Assembly (NCBI GenBank): GCA_902584815.1
Contig: CACIBF010000010.1
Span: 1 to 38,866, forward strand
From: an uncultured Pelagibacteraceae bacterium
Lineage (GTDB): Bacteria > Pseudomonadota > Alphaproteobacteria > Pelagibacterales > AG-422-B15
Direction of reading: 5' to 3'
Length of the DNA stretch: 38,866 bases
This document shows positions 34,050 through 38,866 of the stretch, one piece after another. Each line of letters starts with the position of its first letter. Position 1 is the stretch's first letter. The notes under the pieces were generated by a model that was given only the letters and a program-made list of their open reading frames with translations, ran no database searches and had not been told where the DNA came from. Made by a program: the position numbers and the translations under genes.

Positions 34050-34545
34050 TATCTATGTCCATGTATTTTAATGATAGTTCATTGAAACGATCAGAGACTA
34101 TTTCAACAACCTGCTCTCTTGACTCGCCAGAAATTTTATCGATAAGAAAAACTGATTTTTCACTTTTATCCCAGTAATAGTAAGCAATACCACTAGTTCC
34201 AGCTCGTCCATAGCCCTCTGTTGGATCGCCGTAATAGTATTTTAGGCTTTTCAAATAATCAGAATCATTTTGGTAATCTCGGATAATGATTTGATGTAAA
34301 TCTTTATCGATAAAATTGTATTTCACAATTGCTTGCTCGAAATCATCACAAATACGTTCGATAGGAATATCGTATCCATGTAGCTTGCTGCTATTCGTTC
34401 CAGCATCTCCCACAAATTTATTTTGAAATGAATTTAAAGATGAACCAATTAACACCTTTTCAAAATCACAAAAAGAGTGTGCTGCTGTGTTTGATATAAA
34501 AAACAGCACAATTGAAGAAACATAAATTTTAAAATACTTCACCAT
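34042..34545 (-). CDS. Secreted protein of unknown function in the pilus operon
   Basis: A 167-residue protein with a clear signal peptide (hydrophobic VSSIVLFFISNTAAHS, cleavage near residue 24) and two mature cysteines (C26, C66) that could form a disulfide. It contains QIIIRDYQNDSDYLKSL and then YYYGDPTEGYGRAGTSGIAYYYWDK (split as YYYGDPTEGYGR and SGIAYYYWDK), followed by SVFLIDKISGE. No prepilin motif, lipobox or known pilus-accessory signature is present. I do not recognise a family. It overlaps pilX by 1 base and pilY1 by 8 bases, so it is translated with the tip-complex genes. It may be a periplasmic chaperone for PilY1 or a tip component; both are inferences. Confidence 0.8.
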   Translation of the reverse strand: MVKYFKIYVSSIVLFFISNTAAHSFCDFEKVLIGSSLNSFQNKFVGDAGTNSSKLHGYDIPIERICDDFEQAIVKYNFIDKDLHQIIIRDYQNDSDYLKSLKYYYGDPTEGYGRAGTSGIAYYYWDKSEKSVFLIDKISGESREQVVEIVSDRFNELSLKYMDIDNE

Positions 34546-35135
34546 TACTTATTAATTCCTACTATAGCCTCAATTAATGTTCTCGTATAGGCATTCGAAG
34601 AACCTGGTCCTTTTCCACACGCAAAAACTTTGTAGAGATAGCTTGTCATATTGCCTCCTCCTCCTACATATCCAGTTCCACCCCCAATTCCGCCACCAAT
34701 TCCGGTACCCTTATAATTAGTTGTAGTGTGCTCTGTCGTAAACCACAAAAATGATTGATTGTCATAAATGAGCTTTTCATTCCTATTTGTAACTCCTAAT
34801 TCACTTGTCATCTTTATGCCTCTGCCACTAGTCCCATCATCTCCTGCAATCTTATATGTATCATCAAGTTGAAACTTGCATAGAGTACCAACTGAAGAGC
34901 TTCCATTCTTTGGCAAATTCCCAGTTGCCGCTTCAATTGATAGCCATCGACGAGCTGCTTCAACTCCTGTTTCAGCAGATAGGAAGGTTTGTCTGCTGCT
35001 CTCACTCTTTCCGGTCACTTTACTTTGAGATGATGCATTCATTAACAATACCGATCCCATTAATGTCATCGCTAACAACATCACCATAGATAAAATAAGG
35101 GCAAACCCTTTTTGATTTAATTTACTATTGACCAT
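34545..35135 (-). CDS. pilX: Minor pilin PilX
   Basis: A 196-residue minor pilin. The leader MVNSKLNQKG is followed by FALILSMVMLLAMTLMGSVLL. Mature position 5 is not Glu, as is normal for PilX/GspK-type pilins that sit at the tip. After the helix come SSRQTFLSAETGVEAARRWL, a typical PilX stretch, and two head-domain cysteines (C86, C173). Residues about 143-161 are a glycine-rich low-complexity loop unlike the standard fold and are probably flexible. It overlaps pilW by 11 bases and the next gene by 1 base. Confidence 0.85.
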   Translation of the reverse strand: MVNSKLNQKGFALILSMVMLLAMTLMGSVLLMNASSQSKVTGKSESSRQTFLSAETGVEAARRWLSIEAATGNLPKNGSSSVGTLCKFQLDDTYKIAGDDGTSGRGIKMTSELGVTNRNEKLIYDNQSFLWFTTEHTTTNYKGTGIGGGIGGGTGYVGGGGNMTSYLYKVFACGKGPGSSNAYTRTLIEAIVGINK

Positions 35136-36447
35136 AGTAACTGTTCCTTATGAGTGCAGATATCGAATAGCTATCTCTTATGTAATTATCATTAGTTGTA
35201 ATAGGTCGATTTCCAATATTAAATGTTTGAGATACTGGTGAGGTTCCATGCTCTTCAGGGCTTCTAATTAAAAGTCCTATCTCAACCTCCTGCGGGTTTT
35301 GAGGCTCTCCAAAAACTTCTCCAAAAAATTGTATTTCAGCAATTTCATGCCACCTATGTGTTGTTGCGCCCGAGCAAGTTGTTCCACTTCCATAATTACA
35401 CTTTGCCGTACCACTAGGCCTTATTCCAATTGTTTTTATAACCGACTTTTGAAAATCAGAGTCAACACTTATCTCATGATAGGCTCCATACACGTCATAG
35501 TCTTGCGAGTTTTTATTACCTACCGGCGAACATGAAGAGGACCAAGTGCATTTTGTAGCATTTATATGAAAACCATATTTACCAAAAATTGCATGCTCTT
35601 TACCCCATGGATGAGTAATTCCAGAAAAATTACCAGTTGAAACATTACCTGGTGATTCACTTCCAGACTCAGTATTTGCGCCATTCCAAATAAATATTTT
35701 CTCAAGCCTTACCTCTTTGTTAAACCTAACAGTTAATAGATCAACTCCTGCTATGCCTCCACATTCAGTTCCAACATCAATGTTACAAGACCACATTGTA
35801 TTAAAAGAATTATCAAATGCGTAAGCCGCATCCCCACTCTTTGCAAAGCCAGGAAAAATATCAGTCTGTCGAGCGGTTATGTTAAAATCTGCTGACGTTA
35901 TTGTTCTAACGTTTCCTTGACCATAAATTGTACTTCCAGTTCCTAATGCATTACCATTTTTTGTTCCAGTAAACTGAAGATCTTCAACGTAATCTGCTAT
36001 TGGTGACTCCGCTATCACTGTTTGTAAAGAACCAGCGGCACAATTCATTGCATTACATTTTTCAACTTTTTTATAAACCCTCAATCTATTATTATATGTT
36101 TTCGTATAGTATGAAATTTTTAAACGTTCAGTGTAAGATTTATCGTAAATTATCTCTATTGAGTCAGGGGCTGTGGTACCGCCATCAGTAATTTTTATAG
36201 CATTTGTAATTTCTGGTTTTTGTTTGGCTGGACCATCATCATAATTGTATCCTGCCATTCGAACATCACGCATGATCATTGTTGCTACAGCTCTTGATGT
36301 TTGAGAAATATTTTTCATATCCTTTTGAAAGTCATAATTGTTTTTAATCACAATGTATGAAGCAAAAGATGCGGCAATAATAATAGAACTTATGGCAAGA
36401 CCAATTAATATTTCAGGTAAAGTAAAACCTTCTTGATTACGGTGCAT
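35125..36447 (-). CDS. pilW: Minor pilin PilW with inserted discoidin-like domain
   Basis: A 440-residue protein; ordinary PilW is about 250-350. The leader MHRNQEG is followed by FTLPEILIGLAISSIIIAAS with Glu at mature position 5. The pilin part includes QTSRAVATMIMRDVRMAGYNY, split as SRAVATMIM and RDVRMAGYNY, and ADYVEDLQF. Residues about 187-378 form an extra domain. The protein then ends with the normal PilW strands EVEIGLLIRSPEE and YSISALIRNSYYG. The insert has AYAFDNSFNTMWSC, LTVRFNKEVRLEKIFIW, TIGIRPSG and HRWHEIAEIQFFGE, a pattern like F5/8 type C (discoidin/CBM32) domains. It carries six cysteines in three close pairs. It overlaps pilV and pilX by 11 bases each. Confidence 0.88.
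   Translation of the reverse strand: MHRNQEGFTLPEILIGLAISSIIIAASFASYIVIKNNYDFQKDMKNISQTSRAVATMIMRDVRMAGYNYDDGPAKQKPEITNAIKITDGGTTAPDSIEIIYDKSYTERLKISYYTKTYNNRLRVYKKVEKCNAMNCAAGSLQTVIAESPIADYVEDLQFTGTKNGNALGTGSTIYGQGNVRTITSADFNITARQTDIFPGFAKSGDAAYAFDNSFNTMWSCNIDVGTECGGIAGVDLLTVRFNKEVRLEKIFIWNGANTESGSESPGNVSTGNFSGITHPWGKEHAIFGKYGFHINATKCTWSSSCSPVGNKNSQDYDVYGAYHEISVDSDFQKSVIKTIGIRPSGTAKCNYGSGTTCSGATTHRWHEIAEIQFFGEVFGEPQNPQEVEIGLLIRSPEEHGTSPVSQTFNIGNRPITTNDNYIRDSYSISALIRNSYYGQ
35314..35889 (-). other. Discoidin/CBM32-like module within pilW
   Basis: Codes for residues about 187-378 of PilW. The order of features follows the F5/8 type C fold: an AFD...T.W strand near the start, a hydrophobic strand after a basic/acidic loop (VRFNKEVRLEKIFIW), a middle KYGFHINA strand, a late IKTIGIRP strand, and a closing EIQFFGE strand. 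Cysteine pairs C221/C229, C300/C306 and C350/C358 probably form disulfides. Such domains usually bind glycans or other surface ligands. Confidence 0.7.
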
Positions 36448-36877
36448 TGATCACTCTTTTAAAATGATTACTTGCTTTACCATCACGAGATGCCATGCGA
36501 ATAGTGACAACATAATAATCTTTTCCACTTTTTGTTTTTTTTACGACTTCAATTTTTCTCTTATCACTTGGAAGTACGCTGCCTAACTTTTTATTCGCTT
36601 TAGCAAACCATTTAGCTCTTTTCTTATCATGAGTACCACTACCAGATGATCCTGATTTAAAGTCCATATTATGATACTTATCTATGTTGACTGTATCAGT
36701 AAGCAAGTCTTCATAGATCATATTGGCTAACATATTTTGTTTTTCACGATCAATAGAACTCATCAAAACCCTTGTCGATGTAGACGCTAACCCGTAGACA
36801 GCCACAAAGCCTATGCCAACTATAACTGCAGCAACCAATGCCTCTATTAGTGCTATACCTTGTTGATTTTTCTTCAT
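36437..36877 (-). CDS. pilV: Minor pilin PilV
   Basis: A 146-residue minor pilin starting at the ATG at 36877, which shares one base with the fimT stop (TAATG), so translation is coupled. An in-frame ATG at 36895 is less likely. The leader MKKNQQG precedes IALIEALVAAVIVGIGFVAVYGL, with Ile instead of Phe at mature position 1 and Glu at position 5. The EALVA stretch is typical of PilV. The head is lysine-rich with a Gly/Ser loop (SGSSGSGTHDKKRAKW). It belongs to the tip-priming complex with FimT, PilW and PilX. Confidence 0.85.
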   Translation of the reverse strand: MKKNQQGIALIEALVAAVIVGIGFVAVYGLASTSTRVLMSSIDREKQNMLANMIYEDLLTDTVNIDKYHNMDFKSGSSGSGTHDKKRAKWFAKANKKLGSVLPSDKRKIEVVKKTKSGKDYYVVTIRMASRDGKASNHFKRVINAP

Positions 36878-37446
36878 TAATTCCACTCTATCCATGTTCG
36901 TTGTTGAGGCGAATATCGAGTCACATCATAAAAACTTGTAGGCCCTATATCGACTCTAAATTTTGTATCAGCATCACGTGTGACTTCAAATCCACCGCCT
37001 TTTGATGTTCCATCAGGATTAAAACAAATTCTGCTACTAGTGTTACCATAGGAAGATGACCTTGAATTGCCTGATGCATCATGTTTCGTTCGAACGGTTG
37101 CTTCAAACTCTAATGCTACAGGATACTCTGGATCGGTCATTCTAGGTCGACCAGTTGATCCACTGCCAATGTTACAAAAAGAAGAATTAAGGCTATCAAT
37201 ATTCATAACCATTATTCGATTACCTGATTGCTCTAAGATAATTGGAAAGCCAATGTTCTGACTTCTTGTTTTTGCATAATCAATAAGGCCTCGAATTTTT
37301 GCTACATCATTTTCTGCGGTTCGTGATGATGTCCACCCAGCTAAATTTGGAACTGCAAAAAGTGCAACTAAGCCAAGGATTGCGACAGTCACAATAACTT
37401 CTAAAAGTGAGAAACCGTTTTTACGTTTAGTGTCCAATTCCATCAT
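36877..37446 (-). CDS. fimT: FimT/GspH-type minor pilin
   Basis: A 189-residue pseudopilin-like protein. The leader MMELDTKRKNG is followed by FSLLEVIVTVAILGLVALFAVPN, with Glu at mature position 5. The GspH/FimT features are IRGLIDYAKTRSQNIGFPIIL and, later, SRICFNPDGTSKGGGFEV, the FxPDGxxxG strand of this family. The cysteines are C86 and C146 by my count. FimU/FimT proteins join the minor-pilin complex, and FimT in some species binds DNA during uptake. DNA binding cannot be judged here. It overlaps pilT by 20 bases. Confidence 0.85.
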   Translation of the reverse strand: MMELDTKRKNGFSLLEVIVTVAILGLVALFAVPNLAGWTSSRTAENDVAKIRGLIDYAKTRSQNIGFPIILEQSGNRIMVMNIDSLNSSFCNIGSGSTGRPRMTDPEYPVALEFEATVRTKHDASGNSRSSSYGNTSSRICFNPDGTSKGGGFEVTRDADTKFRVDIGPTSFYDVTRYSPQQRTWIEWN

Positions 37447-38437
37447 GATTAATCACCCCTGAGGTTAAGAGCTCTTCAATCGATTTTTCCATTTGAACCA
37501 TTCCATCGGACACACCTGTTTGCATTGTACTTGGAAGTTGGAAAATTTTATTTTCACGGATTAAATTTTGAACAGCATTGTTACTTACAAGAATTTCAAA
37601 TGCAGCCACTCGTCCTGTTCCATCAGCCCTTTTCATCAAACGTTGAGTAATGACCATCTTTAAAGATGTCGCAATCTGTGCTCGAATTTGATCTTGTTGT
37701 CCTGGAGGAAACGCATCTATAATTCTATGAATGGTATTTGGTGCACCACTCGTGTGTAAAGTGCCAAAAACTAAGTGACCAGTTTCAGCTGCCGTCAATG
37801 CAAGAGAAATTGTTTCTTGATCACGAAGCTCTCCCACCAAAATAACATCTGGATCTTCTCTTAAACTTTCACGAAGTGCGTCAGTAAATGATGGGGTATT
37901 TGAGCCCAGTTCTCGTTGAGTGATGATTGAATTTTTTGGTTCATGAACAAACTCAATTGGATCCTCCACAGTAATTATATTGCAATCTTTGTTTGTGTTG
38001 ATGTAGTCAATCATCGCAGCAAGGCTTGTTGACTTTCCAGATCCTGTTGGACCAGTGACCAATATTAAACCATTAAGTGGGGTTACTAATTTGCTTTCAA
38101 TGACAGGTGGAAAGCCCATTTCATGAAAGACAGGTATCTTAGTTTCAATTTTTCTCATGACAATATTCATACCATTGTATGCAGAGTAAACATTAATTCT
38201 GAATCTTGTTGAACCAATGATCATTGCAAGATCAAGACCCTTTTGGACTTTTAACTTTTCTTGATTTTCTTTGCTTAGCTTATCTTTAAGAAAGTCATCA
38301 ATATCTTTAGCTGAAATAATCTGAGTTGAATCCCTTTGAATCGACCCATTTACACGCAAAGCAAGCGGTAACCCTGATTGAATGTGAATATCTGATAAAC
38401 CGCTAATTTCAGCACTTTTTGTAATGATATCATCCAT
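37427..38437 (-). CDS. pilT: Type IV pilus retraction ATPase PilT
   Basis: A hexameric cytoplasmic ATPase that depolymerises the pilus. The 336-residue protein has SDIHIQSG in the N-domain, Walker A GPTGSGKST (129-137), the Asp box ITVEDPIEFVHE, Walker B DPDVILVGELRD (E203 region) and the His box GHLVFGTLHTSGA. The C-terminal AVQNLIRENK with STMQTG is the PilT-specific motif (usually AIRNLIRE) linked to retraction. That favours PilT over PilB or PilU. It is the first gene of the overlapping tip-complex operon and is divergent from pilM with 172 bases between. PilB is not in the window. Confidence 0.93.
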   Translation of the reverse strand: MDDIITKSAEISGLSDIHIQSGLPLALRVNGSIQRDSTQIISAKDIDDFLKDKLSKENQEKLKVQKGLDLAMIIGSTRFRINVYSAYNGMNIVMRKIETKIPVFHEMGFPPVIESKLVTPLNGLILVTGPTGSGKSTSLAAMIDYINTNKDCNIITVEDPIEFVHEPKNSIITQRELGSNTPSFTDALRESLREDPDVILVGELRDQETISLALTAAETGHLVFGTLHTSGAPNTIHRIIDAFPPGQQDQIRAQIATSLKMVITQRLMKRADGTGRVAAFEILVSNNAVQNLIRENKIFQLPSTMQTGVSDGMVQMEKSIEELLTSGVINHDGIGH

Positions 38438-38502
38438 TAAAAATAGTCTAGACCTTTTAAAGTAACAAATCTAGGAATTTTCTTTATCTCTCAATGATTT
38501 AA

Positions 38503-38512
38503 TACGATCGTA
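38503..38512. repeat. Short palindrome between pilT and pilM
   Basis: TACGATCGTA is a perfect 10-base palindrome in the 172-base divergent region. An AT-rich stretch with TATAAT (38543-38548) follows and could be a -10 box for pilM, though no good -35 was found. Otherwise I see nothing in this gap. Confidence 0.25.
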
Positions 38513-38609
38513 ATTTAGCAATAATACATTTTATTGTTTAATTATAATCTGAATAAGGTATTAAATTCATTGGTTTTTATAAATAAAATCCTTAATATTT
38601 AAGCACAAC

Positions 38610-38866
38610 ATGTTCAAAAGTATTACAAATATCTTTAGCTCACTTGGATCGATCTTCAGTAAAAAAGGAAGCTCTTCTTCTGCATCTCCAACAGGTGTTG
38701 GTGGCACGAATGAAAAGAAGTCTTTTTTTGGTAAATTAGTCGCAAAAGTTAGTACAGGCATCATTGACTCACTTAGTAAATATTCTGTTCAGCAAGAAGA
38801 AGTTGTCGGAGTGGATATTGGCCCTAGCGGTATTCGATTGCTTCAATTATCACAGACTGAAAAAGA
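38610..38866 (+). CDS. pilM: PilM, type IV pilus inner-membrane complex protein (5' part)
   Basis: The first 85 codons of a gene that runs off the right edge. The start is the ATG at 38610. After an unusual N-terminal stretch of about 64 residues, rich in Ser and Lys (MFKSITNIFSSLGSIFSKKG), comes EEVVGVDIGPSGIRLLQLS, the phosphate-1 motif of PilM (usually xGIDIGSSSVKxxxL). PilM is an actin-like cytoplasmic protein that binds the PilN tail and starts the pilMNOPQ alignment complex. Most PilM proteins begin within a few residues of this motif, so the extension is unusual or the true start lies downstream. Confidence 0.8.
   Translation, partial: MFKSITNIFSSLGSIFSKKGSSSSASPTGVGGTNEKKSFFGKLVAKVSTGIIDSLSKYSVQQEEVVGVDIGPSGIRLLQLSQTEK

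Overview
The window looks like a piece of a small, AT-rich alphaproteobacterial genome, probably a streamlined marine lineage. The class assignment rests on several gene orders that are typical of Alphaproteobacteria: xseA divergent from purD; tadA divergent from a RsuA-type pseudouridine synthase followed by rsmD; a TIGR01459-type HAD protein, ribF, ileS, lspA and a DUF3035 lipoprotein; hisS-hisZ-hisG with short-form HisG; and dcd, murA, DUF2948, hisD, infA, maf followed by tRNA-Phe. It also carries a tRNA-His with no encoded G-1 and with A73, a known alphaproteobacterial peculiarity. The lineage below class is inference. Coding density is very high and many genes overlap by 1 to 20 bases.

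Layout. 1-3706: the 5' end of xseA, then purD, an ACAD10/11-type (LvaA-like) phosphotransferase and a class V aminotransferase. 3699-5520: a small unknown protein, an ACAD11-type acyl-CoA dehydrogenase and tadA on the minus strand. 5572-6850: an rRNA pseudouridine synthase and rsmD. 6854-14489: a minus-strand run of HAD protein, ribF, ileS, lspA, DUF3035 lipoprotein, an SbmA/BacA-like transporter and a short glucose-6-phosphate isomerase. 14556-17478: an SDR oxidoreductase, then groES-groEL with a clear promoter and a bidirectional terminator. 17528-20757: hisS-hisZ-hisG. 20986-23173: an MFS transporter, a cytochrome c' and a cytochrome b561. 23180-28397: tRNA-His, tRNA-Phe, a CxxC protein, maf, infA, hisD, DUF2948, murA, dcd and two small basic proteins.

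28475-38866 is the accessory part: a type IVa pilus locus. Two tandem pilins and the prepilin peptidase PilD lie on the plus strand. They converge on a tightly overlapping minus-strand operon: pilT, fimT, pilV, pilW, pilX, an unknown secreted protein and pilY1. PilM begins divergently at the right edge. In the usual model the minor pilins FimT/PilV/PilW/PilX with PilY1 form the priming and tip complex, PilT retracts the fibre, and PilM starts the inner-membrane alignment complex.

The strongest candidate for something undescribed is this tip complex. PilY1 has a six-blade NHL-like propeller inserted inside its von Willebrand A domain, directly after the MIDAS motif. PilW carries a cysteine-rich, discoidin (F5/8 type C / CBM32)-like module of about 190 residues inserted before its C-terminal pilin strands. 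An unknown secreted protein sits between pilX and pilY1. Together these suggest a modular, possibly glycan-binding pilus tip in a lineage where PilY1-type pili are not the usual appendage. Metabolically, the phosphotransferase/acyl-CoA dehydrogenase pair suggests breakdown of 4-hydroxyacyl-CoAs.
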